Positions 8,722 through 15,836 of a DNA stretch of 64,000 nucleotides are shown here, in pieces. The stretch lies in contig JASBUR010000017.1 in assembly GCA_030147805.1 (NCBI GenBank), forward strand, positions 91,858 through 155,857, written 5' to 3'. The translations under genes and the position numbers were made by a program. Position 1 is the first letter of the stretch. Every line of letters starts with the position of its first letter. Source of the stretch: Sphingomonadaceae bacterium (GTDB lineage Bacteria; Pseudomonadota; Alphaproteobacteria; Sphingomonadales; Sphingomonadaceae). The notes beneath the pieces were generated by a model. It worked only from the letters and a program-made list of their open reading frames with translations. It did not search any database and was not told the origin of the DNA.

Positions 8722-9849
8722 ATGTTGTTCGACCGACGCCAGACGCTCGCCGCCGCGCTTGCCGCCGCGCTGCCGCTGCCCGCCTGGGGCGCGCCCATGT
8801 CTGACGCCCCCGTCTATGCCGCGGTGGCGATGCAGCTCGCCGCGCGCTCGGTCGAGCGGGCGCCTGATCGGGCCGCCGCGCGCACGCAGATGCTGACGAT
8901 GATCGGCGAGGTCGGCGGCAAGATTCGCGGCGCCAAGATCTTCATCGAGCAATATGGCGGCAGCCCAGTGCGGCTCGCGGTGCTGCCCGAATATCTGTTC
9001 ACCTCCTATCCGGGGCGGATCTCGATCCCGGCTTTCGCCGAGCAGGCGGCGATCGCCCCCGACGGCCCCGAATATGACGCGCTCGGCCAGGTCGCTTCGG
9101 ACCTCAAGCTGTTCCTCGCCGGCAATGCCTATGAGACCGACCGCCATTTCCCCGGTCTTTATTTCCAGACCAGCTTCATCGTCGCGCCGTCGGGCGAGGT
9201 GGTGCTGCGCTACCGGCGCCTGAATTCGATGTTCGCGCCGACGCCGCACGACGTCTGGTCGAAATATCTCGACGTCTACGGACTCGACGGCGTGTTCCCG
9301 GTGGCGCGCACCGAGATCGGCAACCTCGCGGCGATCGCCAGCGAGGAGATCATCTACCCCGAGATCGCGCGGGCGCATGCGCTGCGCGGCGCCGAGCTGT
9401 TCGTCCACTCGTCGTCGGAGATCGGCTCGCCGATGGCGACGCACAAGACGATCGCGCGTCGCGCCCGCGCCTTCGAGAATCTCGCCTATGTCGTCTCGGC
9501 GAACACCGCGGGGATCGAGGGGACGTCGCTGCCGCTCGCCAGCGCCGACGGCAATTCGGCGCTGATCGACTGGAAGGGGACGGTGCTCGCCGAATCGAAC
9601 AGCGGCGAGACCTTCACCGCCTTCGGCGAGATCGACCTCGTCGCGCTGCGCCGCGCCCGTCGCAAGCCGGGCATGACCAACTATCTCGCCCGCCAGCGCA
9701 CCGAGCTGTTCGCCGAGGCGTACCAGATGGTGGTGCAGCCGGCGAACAGCCTGATCGACAAGGGCGCGGTCACCGTCCCCGATCGCGACCATTTTCGCGC
9801 GGTCCAGGAGCGCGTCATCGAACGGCTGGCGAAGGATGGACTCATCTAG
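8722..9849 (+). CDS. Nitrilase-superfamily protein with altered catalytic triad
   Basis: 375 residues from ATG at 8722, chosen over TTG 8701 because GAGG lies six bases upstream. The N-terminus DRRQTLAAALAAALPLPAWG resembles a Tat signal, so it may act in the periplasm. The carbon-nitrogen hydrolase fold is clear: the Glu motif LPEYLF, the segment VLRYRRLN and the segment IASEEIIYPEIARAHAL followed by GAELFVH. In active members the last two read YRKLH and ICYE-RFPE, so the Lys is Arg here and the nucleophilic Cys is Ser. It may be inactive as an amidase or act differently. It ends four bases inside the convergent membrane-protein gene. Confidence 0.85.
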   Translation: MLFDRRQTLAAALAAALPLPAWGAPMSDAPVYAAVAMQLAARSVERAPDRAAARTQMLTMIGEVGGKIRGAKIFIEQYGGSPVRLAVLPEYLFTSYPGRISIPAFAEQAAIAPDGPEYDALGQVASDLKLFLAGNAYETDRHFPGLYFQTSFIVAPSGEVVLRYRRLNSMFAPTPHDVWSKYLDVYGLDGVFPVARTEIGNLAAIASEEIIYPEIARAHALRGAELFVHSSSEIGSPMATHKTIARRARAFENLAYVVSANTAGIEGTSLPLASADGNSALIDWKGTVLAESNSGETFTAFGEIDLVALRRARRKPGMTNYLARQRTELFAEAYQMVVQPANSLIDKGAVTVPDRDHFRAVQERVIERLAKDGLI

Positions 9850-10517
9850 AAGGGCTTCGTCGCCCCCAGGAAGGCGACGCCCGCGATGCCCACCCAATAG
9901 ACATAGGCCAGCCTCCGGCCGACCGCGAGTTCGCGCGCCAGCCGCGTTTCGAGCGCCGGCGTCGGCCCGGCGACGGCCATCTCGCGAAAGATCGTCGTCC
10001 AATGCCGCATGATGAAGCGCAGGCCGAGGCCGATCACCAGCAGACCGGCATAGATGAGCACTTTCGCGGCGTACCAATGCTGGGTGAAGGGCGCGCCGGT
10101 GAGCAGCGAGGCGATCGCCGTCGCGGCGAGCGCCGGGATGACGATATAGCGCACGAATTCATCGGCGCGCGTGAGCCGCATGCCAAGCGCCGTCTCGCGG
10201 TAGCGGAAGGCCGACCAGGTGAGCGTCAGCCACGCCGCGGCGGCGATCCACACGCCGACGAGGAAGGCGCCGCCCCACGGCTGCGCGCCGAGGTTGTAGC
10301 CCATGTGGAGCCCCAGCGGCAGCAGCAGGATGATGCCGGTGCGCGCGAGGATGTCGATGCGGTAGGCCGTCTCCATATGGCGGCGGCGCTCGTCGAGCGA
10401 CAGCCGCGGATTGGCGATGTTGTAGCTGGTCTGGAAGACCCCCCACTCGCCGCCGAGCCAGTAGACCAGCGCGAGGATATGCAGCCACCGCAGCACCGAT
10501 TCGCTATCGACGTACAT
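9846..10517 (-). CDS. Small multi-pass membrane protein, paralog of 2176-2856
   Basis: 223 residues, about six hydrophobic segments. Segment 1 reads LRWLHILALVYWLGGEWGVF; LLTGAP is near residue 140; the C-terminus is FLGATKPF. These match the island paralog at 2176-2856 in order and spacing. Divergent to the CRP/FNR gene, with a TTTGCG-N4-CGCAAA site in the 83-base gap, so it may be part of that regulon. Function not known; a membrane His in segment 1 is shared by both paralogs. Confidence 0.75.
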   Translation of the reverse strand: MYVDSESVLRWLHILALVYWLGGEWGVFQTSYNIANPRLSLDERRRHMETAYRIDILARTGIILLLPLGLHMGYNLGAQPWGGAFLVGVWIAAAAWLTLTWSAFRYRETALGMRLTRADEFVRYIVIPALAATAIASLLTGAPFTQHWYAAKVLIYAGLLVIGLGLRFIMRHWTTIFREMAVAGPTPALETRLARELAVGRRLAYVYWVGIAGVAFLGATKPF

Positions 10518-10571
10518 CGCCTGCCCTCCCCTTCAGCGTCGCCGAGCCTAGCTCAGCGGCAAGGCGACCGG

Positions 10572-10587
10572 TTTGCGCGATCGCAAA
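10572..10587. promoter_or_regulatory. CRP/FNR-type palindrome, copy 1
   Basis: TTTGCGCGATCGCAAA, two perfect six-base half-sites around four bases, the spacing used by CRP/FNR proteins. It is 14 bases before the regulator's ATG, between divergent genes, which suggests autoregulation. The same half-sites recur at 11272. Confidence 0.65.
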
Positions 10588-10600
10588 GTCGCGGCGGAAG

Positions 10601-11266
10601 ATGACCGTCACTCCGCCGCTCGAAGCCTGCGTGCCCCGACCGGCCGCGGCAGCCCTGGCGCGGCTGGCGCATGTCCGCCACCTGGCGCGCGGCGACACGA
10701 TCCTGTTCGAAGGGCTGGCGAACCAGGTCTGCGTCAGCGTCGCGGCCGGCGTCCTCCGGGCGAGCAAGGCAACCGAGGACGGACGCGAGGCAATCGTCGG
10801 CCTCCACTTCGCCGGCGACTTCGTCGGTCGTCCCTTCGCCGCGCACGCCGCTTTCTCGCTGTCGGCCGCCACCGATGCCGAATTCCGAAGCTATTCGCGC
10901 CCGGCTGTCGAGACGCTGCTGCGCGAGCAGCCGGACATGGCGCAGGAGCTCTACCGGCGCGCGCTCGACGAGATCGACAATATGCACGGCTGGATGCTGG
11001 TGCTCGGGCGCCAGGTCGCCGGCGAGAAGATCGGCAGTTTCCTGTTGCATCTCGCGCGCCGTTTCGACGCCGGCGAGAGCTTCGACCTGCCGCTCACGCG
11101 CGCCGAGATCGGCGATGTTCTCGGGCTGACGATCGGCACCGTCAGCCGCGAACTGGCGGCGCTCCGCCGCGCCGGGCTGATCGACACGCCGGGTCAGCGC
11201 GGACTCGTCATCCGTGACCGCGCGGCGCTGGCCGCGCGCACCGGGCTGGCGAGCGCCTTTGTCTGA
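10601..11266 (+). CDS. CRP/FNR-family transcriptional regulator
   Basis: 221 residues: a cyclic-nucleotide-type sensor domain (about 1-145) and a winged helix-turn-helix with LTRAEIGDVLGLTIGTVSR near residues 165-183. In FNR the recognition helix has ExxSR; here the first position is Gly (GTVSR), which fits a half-site TTTGCG in place of TTGAT. No N-terminal Cys cluster for an iron-sulfur centre is visible: only Cys10 and one Cys near residue 43. It is flanked by two TTTGCG-N4-CGCAAA palindromes and is therefore probably autoregulated and a regulator of the methyltransferase unit. The signal it senses is unknown. Confidence 0.92.
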   Translation: MTVTPPLEACVPRPAAAALARLAHVRHLARGDTILFEGLANQVCVSVAAGVLRASKATEDGREAIVGLHFAGDFVGRPFAAHAAFSLSAATDAEFRSYSRPAVETLLREQPDMAQELYRRALDEIDNMHGWMLVLGRQVAGEKIGSFLLHLARRFDAGESFDLPLTRAEIGDVLGLTIGTVSRELAALRRAGLIDTPGQRGLVIRDRAALAARTGLASAFV

Positions 11267-11271
11267 CGCGG

Positions 11272-11287
11272 TTTGCGGTATCGCAAA
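11272..11287. promoter_or_regulatory. CRP/FNR-type palindrome, copy 2
   Basis: TTTGCGGTATCGCAAA, identical half-sites to copy 1 with a different four-base centre. It lies between the regulator stop and the methyltransferase start (11332). Confidence 0.65.
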
Positions 11288-11331
11288 GACGGCAGGCGGC
11301 CATTAGGTCATGAAGATCGAAGAGGTGAAGC

Positions 11332-12552
11332 ATGGCGACGAAACGCGACGACATCCCCCCGCCCTACACCGAGGTCGCGCTGCACGGCGTGTCGCCGCAG
11401 CCGAGCCACGACGAAGCGGCGCGCTTCAACTTCCTCGCCAATCTCAACAAGCATCTGGCCATGACGCTCGGGCCGGGCAACCGCCTCGCCTACGACCGCC
11501 GCGTCGAACCGGCGTTCGTCGCCGAGCAGGGGCGCAAGCCCGCCGACCGGCACGAGGTACGGCGCGCGATGAACCGCGATCCCTATCATCGCTTCTGGTC
11601 GGCGCTGAAGCGCAACTCGATGGAGATGCGCCAGCAGAACGGCCGCTCGATGGTGCTGCGCCAGCTCGACGAGCTCGATGCCCGCGCGCGACAATATAAC
11701 GAGGGCCGCGCCACGCTGCGCTTCGATCCCGCTGCCGGCCCGCCGCGCTACCAGACCGCGGTCGACATCCACTGCATGCCCGGCAGCTATCATGGCGAGG
11801 TGCGCCCCGGCGACGTCTCGGCCGGCGCCAACTACGACTGCGGCATCTTCGCGACGACGGCGGGCGGGCTCGGCGCGCTGTCGGACGGCGGCGGCCAGGC
11901 GCTGGTGAAGTGGATCGCCAGCGAACGACCCGGGTGGCAGCCGAAGCGCATCCTCGATATCGGCTGCACGATCGGCCACAATGTCGTGCCGTTGGCGCTC
12001 GCCTTTCCAGACGCCGAGATCGTCGCGATCGACACCGCCGCGCCGTCGCTGCGCTACGGCCACGCCCGCGCCCAGGCGCTCGGTGCGCGCAACATCGCCT
12101 TCGTCCAGATGAACGCCGAGGATCTCTCGGCCTTCCCCGACGGCCATTTCGACTGGGTGCAGACGACGATGTTCCTGCACGAGACCAGCGGCAAGGCGAT
12201 GCCGCGCATCATCCGTGAGGGGCACCGCGTGCTCGCCGACGGCGGGCTGATGTTCCATCTCGAGCAGCCGCAGTACACGCCCGAGATGCCGCTGTTCGAA
12301 CAGTTCATGCGCGATTGGGACGCCTACAACAACAACGAGCCCTTCTGGACGTCGATGCACGCCGTCGACCTGCACGACATCCTCGCCGACGCGGGCTTCC
12401 CGCGCGACAGCCAGTTCGAGGCGCAGGTCCGCGCCGTCGTTGACCCGGCGATCTTTCCCGAGGCGGCGACCGGCGAGGGCGAGGACTATGGCCGCGCCGC
12501 CGCCTGGCATGCTTATGGCGCGTGGAAACCGGCACGGGAGGCCGCGGCATGA
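11332..12552 (+). CDS. Class I SAM-dependent methyltransferase with long N-terminal region
   Basis: 406 residues. The Rossmann methyltransferase core begins near residue 200 with motif I, ILDIGCTIGHNVVPLA, then IVAIDTAAPSL (acidic motif II), NAEDLSAFPDGHFDWV and HRVLADGGLMFH. The first 190 residues match no domain I recognise, although DPYHRFWSALKRNSMEMRQ looks conserved. Preceded by AGGTGAAGC and by the CRP/FNR-type site. It overlaps the next gene by four bases. The methyl acceptor is unknown. Confidence 0.88.
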   Translation: MATKRDDIPPPYTEVALHGVSPQPSHDEAARFNFLANLNKHLAMTLGPGNRLAYDRRVEPAFVAEQGRKPADRHEVRRAMNRDPYHRFWSALKRNSMEMRQQNGRSMVLRQLDELDARARQYNEGRATLRFDPAAGPPRYQTAVDIHCMPGSYHGEVRPGDVSAGANYDCGIFATTAGGLGALSDGGGQALVKWIASERPGWQPKRILDIGCTIGHNVVPLALAFPDAEIVAIDTAAPSLRYGHARAQALGARNIAFVQMNAEDLSAFPDGHFDWVQTTMFLHETSGKAMPRIIREGHRVLADGGLMFHLEQPQYTPEMPLFEQFMRDWDAYNNNEPFWTSMHAVDLHDILADAGFPRDSQFEAQVRAVVDPAIFPEAATGEGEDYGRAAAWHAYGAWKPAREAAA

Positions 12553-12908
12553 GCGACGACCTCGACTGGATCGGGCTGGCCGGCAAGAAGGCCAAGGGCA
12601 AGCGGCCGGCCTATTTCGATGATCCCGCCATCGACCGGCTGCTGTCGATCGTCATGGCGATCGCCGGCGAGCTGTCGGTGACGCGCGAGCGGCTCGACAG
12701 CATCGAACGGCTGCTCGACGCCAACGGCGTTCTCAGCCGCGCCGATATCGAGGCCTTCCGCCCCGACCGCGACGCCGGCTACGAGCGCGGCCTCGCGACG
12801 CGCGAATATATCGCGCGCATCCTGCGCGGCGTTCAGCAGGACATGGAGGCGCTCGCCGAGATCGAGCCGCCGATGGAAGAGGTCGCACGGCAGCTCGAGG
12901 AGAGCTAA
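12549..12908 (+). CDS. Small acidic helical protein, unknown
   Basis: 119 residues starting MSDDLDWIGLAGKKAKGKRP. The ATG overlaps the methyltransferase stop (ATGA). The middle is helical and charged (VTRERLDSIERLLDANGVLSR), probably a short coiled coil. No family recognised. Coupled translation suggests it works with the methyltransferase, possibly as a partner subunit. Its 3' end overlaps the convergent DUF1330 gene by four bases. Confidence 0.7.
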   Translation: MSDDLDWIGLAGKKAKGKRPAYFDDPAIDRLLSIVMAIAGELSVTRERLDSIERLLDANGVLSRADIEAFRPDRDAGYERGLATREYIARILRGVQQDMEALAEIEPPMEEVARQLEES

Positions 12909-13384
12909 TTCCCCGGCGAGAGCTGTTCGATACCCGCAGCGCTGAACGGCGCCGTATAGTCGCCGCGTTCGACCTTGCCGGCCATATGCGCCGGCAGCGC
13001 CGCCTCGGGATAGACGGTGACGCTATAGTCGCCCGCCGAGGGGTTGAGCCGCAGCGGCTTGATCGCCTGCTGGTAGACCTTGGAATTCCAGAAGGCGCGG
13101 GCGTTGGCGAGACAGGGAAAGCGGACGATCAGCGTCGACCAATTGGCCGGCGGCGTTCCTTCGAATACCGCGACGGGACGCGGGACGTTGACATAATAGC
13201 CGCCGAGCCGGGCGTAGAGGCCGCTGTCGGTGATCGCCTTGGCATAGGCCATCATCCGCGCGCGATCATGCGTCGGCCCCGCGACCACCATATAGACCGG
13301 GCGGGCATCGCAGGCCTCGACGGGCGCTGCCGCCGCTGCGGGGGCGGCAAGGCAAAGCGCGGCGAACGCCAGCGCGCGGATCAT
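12905..13384 (-). CDS. DUF1330-type protein with signal peptide
   Basis: 159 residues. Residues 1-19 are a clear signal peptide (MIRALAFAALCLAAPAAAA), so the mature protein is periplasmic. The body has DRARMMAYAKAI, SGLYARLGGYYV and AFWNSKVYQ, as in the cytoplasmic paralog at 2853-3173, plus a C-terminal extension of about 25 residues. The start overlaps the stop of the aldehyde dehydrogenase gene by four bases, so the two are coupled. Role unknown. Confidence 0.8.
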   Translation of the reverse strand: MIRALAFAALCLAAPAAAAAPVEACDARPVYMVVAGPTHDRARMMAYAKAITDSGLYARLGGYYVNVPRPVAVFEGTPPANWSTLIVRFPCLANARAFWNSKVYQQAIKPLRLNPSAGDYSVTVYPEAALPAHMAGKVERGDYTAPFSAAGIEQLSPGN

Positions 13385-14805
13385 CGCATCATCTCCTCGG
13401 CATAAGCGGCGATCGGCAGCGCCTGTCCGCTCTGGCGGATCAGCGCCTGGCGACGAAAGAAGCGCAGCAGCCCGCTGTCGCCCATCCGCGATGGCCCCAG
13501 GCCGCTGGCGCCGAAGCTCGACTTCTCCGCTTCCCACACCATCGAGGTGAGCGCGCCGTCGTTGATCGACACCGCGCCGGCCTCGAGCCGCACCGCGACC
13601 GCTTCGGCTTCGTCGGGCGTCGCGGCGAGGACCGCCGCCGACAGCCCGAACTCGCCGCCGTTGGCGAGCGCGACCGCCTCGTCGACCGTATCGAAGGCGG
13701 TCACCGGCATCACGGGACCGAAGGTCTCCTCGCGCATGATCGCCATGTCGGGGGTCACGTCGACGAGCACGGTCGGCCGCAGATACAGACCGCCGCCGAG
13801 GGCTTCGACAGTCCCACCGGCGAGCAGCTTCGCGCCGCGCGCCAGCGCATCGGCGATCTGCGCTTCGACGATCCGGGCCTGCCGCTCGAAGATGAACGGC
13901 CCAATCTCGCCCTGCCGCATGTCGGGATGGTTCAGCCGCACCGCCTCGGCGCCGGCGACCAGCGCCGCGACGAAGGGCGGGTAGATGGCGCGCGCCACAT
14001 AGACGCGCTCGATCGACTGGCAGGCCTGGCCGCTGTTGACGACGCTGGCGCGCAGCGCCGTCGCCGCCGCCGTCGCCGGATCGGCGCTCGCCAGCACGAT
14101 CATCGGGTCCTTGCCGCCGAGCTCGAGGCTCGCGGGAATGAAGGCGCGCGCCGCCGCCGCGGCGACCTTTCGGCCGGTCGATACCGAGCCGGTGAAGCAG
14201 ATGAAGTCGACCGCCTCGACGAGCGCCGCGCCGGTCGCGCCGTCGCCCTCGACCACGGCGATCACCTCGCCGAGGCCGGCCGCGTCGATGCTGCGCCGCA
14301 ACGGTAATATGAAGCGCGGCGTCACCTCGGATGGCTTGACGATCACCGCACATCCGGCGGCGAGCGCCGGGATGGCGTCGATCAGCGCGAGGGTCAGCGG
14401 GAAATTCCACGGCGAGATCACGCCGACCAGCGGATAGGGCACCAGCCGCGTCGAAAAGCTGATGCCCGGGATCGCGGTGGCGCCACGCCGCGCCGCATCG
14501 GCGATCAGCCCGGGCGCTCTCGCCGCCCAGCGGCGCAGCATGTCGATGATGCCGCGCACCTCGACGCGCGAGATGGCGCCGCGCCCGGTATCGGTCGCCA
14601 GCGCCGACGCGATCGCGTCGGCCTCCGCCTCGATCGCCACGGCCCACCGCCGGAGCGCGGCAGCGCGCGCCTCGTCGCCGCTGGCCTGCCAGCCGCGCTG
14701 CCCGTCGCGCAGCCGCCGCGCCAGCACGCCGATCGCGGCCGCGTCGAGCGGCTCGATGCGATGGTCGGGAAGGCCGGTCCGCGGATTGCGGATCGCGAGG
14801 CTCAT
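13381..14805 (-). CDS. Aldehyde dehydrogenase (coniferyl-aldehyde-dehydrogenase type)
   Basis: 474 residues from ATG 14805. NAD(P)-dependent oxidation of an aldehyde to the acid. Markers: VISPWNFPL, VKPSEVTP, FTGSVSTGRKV, the catalytic Glu in LELGGKDP (near 226) and the catalytic Cys in NSGQACQS (near 259), then EETFGPVMPV. The short N-terminus and the C-terminal region FFRRQALIRQSG resemble coniferyl aldehyde dehydrogenases. ATG 14805 has a weak ribosome site, but a 15-codon frame with a very strong one ends on it (see 14802-14849). An upstream in-frame start at 14883 is possible but would give a poor, Arg/Glu-rich extension. Confidence 0.93.
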   Translation of the reverse strand: MSLAIRNPRTGLPDHRIEPLDAAAIGVLARRLRDGQRGWQASGDEARAAALRRWAVAIEAEADAIASALATDTGRGAISRVEVRGIIDMLRRWAARAPGLIADAARRGATAIPGISFSTRLVPYPLVGVISPWNFPLTLALIDAIPALAAGCAVIVKPSEVTPRFILPLRRSIDAAGLGEVIAVVEGDGATGAALVEAVDFICFTGSVSTGRKVAAAAARAFIPASLELGGKDPMIVLASADPATAAATALRASVVNSGQACQSIERVYVARAIYPPFVAALVAGAEAVRLNHPDMRQGEIGPFIFERQARIVEAQIADALARGAKLLAGGTVEALGGGLYLRPTVLVDVTPDMAIMREETFGPVMPVTAFDTVDEAVALANGGEFGLSAAVLAATPDEAEAVAVRLEAGAVSINDGALTSMVWEAEKSSFGASGLGPSRMGDSGLLRFFRRQALIRQSGQALPIAAYAEEMMR

Positions 14806-14849
14806 GCCGATGTGCCCGGCGTACGCAGGCGCGTGGCGTTGCTGCTCAT
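14802..14849 (-). CDS. Possible 15-codon leader peptide upstream of the aldehyde dehydrogenase
   Basis: ATG at 14849 follows GGAGGAGGAG at ideal spacing and opens MSSNATRLRTPGTSA, with a TGA that overlaps the dehydrogenase ATG as ATGA. The dehydrogenase ATG has no good ribosome site of its own, so translation of this short frame would deliver ribosomes to it. No attenuator structure was identified. A sequencing error joining the two frames is an alternative. Confidence 0.4.
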   Translation of the reverse strand: MSSNATRLRTPGTSA

Positions 14850-14907
14850 GCGGTGGCTCCTCCTCCCGACTCCCGACTGGCATGACGTTTATCCCTTGTC
14901 GAGAGTC

Positions 14908-14923
14908 ATTTGTCCGGACAAAT
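14908..14923. promoter_or_regulatory. Island palindrome, copy 4 (perfect)
   Basis: ATTTGTCCGGACAAAT is a perfect 16-bp palindrome between the divergent aldehyde dehydrogenase and VOC genes. It ends seven bases before the ATG at 14931, so it covers the place of the ribosome site of that gene; the VOC message may be leaderless, or the operator may overlap its core promoter. Confidence 0.7.
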
Positions 14924-14930
14924 ATGGCGC

Positions 14931-15836
14931 ATGGACGGATTCGACACGCACGGCCGTATCAAGTGCGCAACGGTGGCGACGCCAAGCTTCGCCGACTCGC
15001 GCGCCGACTATGTCGACCGGCTGGCGCTGGAGGTGGTCGACGAAGGCCAGGTCTCGCCCGAACTCGCTGCGAGCTGGGGGGCGCCAGCCTGCGCCGGCCG
15101 CCGCTTTGCACTGCTGACATCGGCGAGCGCGGCGCCGGGCTTCCTGCGGCTGGTCGAATCGACGCCCGTCGTAGGCTACCGGCCGCTGCGCAGCTTCGGC
15201 TGGGCGAGCTACGAGCTGACCTGCCAGGCGGTGTTCGCGCTGCACGAGCGTATCGCCGGCAAGGGCTTCGCGGTCATCGGCGCCCCGAAGCTGGTCCCCG
15301 GCTTCGACAATTTCATCCCCTTCCAAGTGACTGGCCGCGCCGGCGAGGTCCTCTACCTCAACGAGGTGCTGCAGAGCACCATGAGCGGGCTCGACCTCCC
15401 GACCGCCGAGGCGCCGGTCGACTTCACCTTCATCGCCATCCTCGCCGCGCCCGACGCCGATGCCGCGGTGCGCTTCCATGTCGACCGGCTCGGCTTCGAG
15501 GCTGGCGAAACCTATGTCATTCCCTACAGCGTCATCAACAACGCCTTCGGCTTTCCGCCCGAGCACAAGACACGCATGACGATGACGCGGGTCGGCCGCG
15601 TTCCCGCGACCGAGGTCGATCAATATCCCGAGGGTACGGCGGAGCGCCCGACGGTCGCCGGCGAGCTGCCGCCGGGCAATGCGCTGGTGAGCTTCATCAC
15701 CCGCTCGCTCGACGCGATCGACGCCGCGTACATCGCCCCGCCGGCGCGGCACGACGGGCCGATGTACGCGGGCCGTCGCAGCGCCTGCGTCCGCGGCACG
15801 GCGGGCGAGCTCATCGAACTGATCGAAGCGGCATGA
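14931..15836 (+). CDS. VOC-superfamily protein (glyoxalase/dioxygenase fold)
   Basis: 301 residues from ATG 14931 (MDGFDTHGRIK). The longer reading from TTG 14910 would translate the operator and is rejected. The protein has two similar halves; the second begins VDFTFIAILAAPDADAAVRFHVDRLGFEAG, a VOC beta-alpha-beta-beta-beta start. Related proteins include lyases, isomerases and extradiol dioxygenases. The metal ligands are not clear. First gene of a tight run reaching 17853 or beyond; its stop overlaps the hydrolase start (ATGA). Confidence 0.8.
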   Translation: MDGFDTHGRIKCATVATPSFADSRADYVDRLALEVVDEGQVSPELAASWGAPACAGRRFALLTSASAAPGFLRLVESTPVVGYRPLRSFGWASYELTCQAVFALHERIAGKGFAVIGAPKLVPGFDNFIPFQVTGRAGEVLYLNEVLQSTMSGLDLPTAEAPVDFTFIAILAAPDADAAVRFHVDRLGFEAGETYVIPYSVINNAFGFPPEHKTRMTMTRVGRVPATEVDQYPEGTAERPTVAGELPPGNALVSFITRSLDAIDAAYIAPPARHDGPMYAGRRSACVRGTAGELIELIEAA

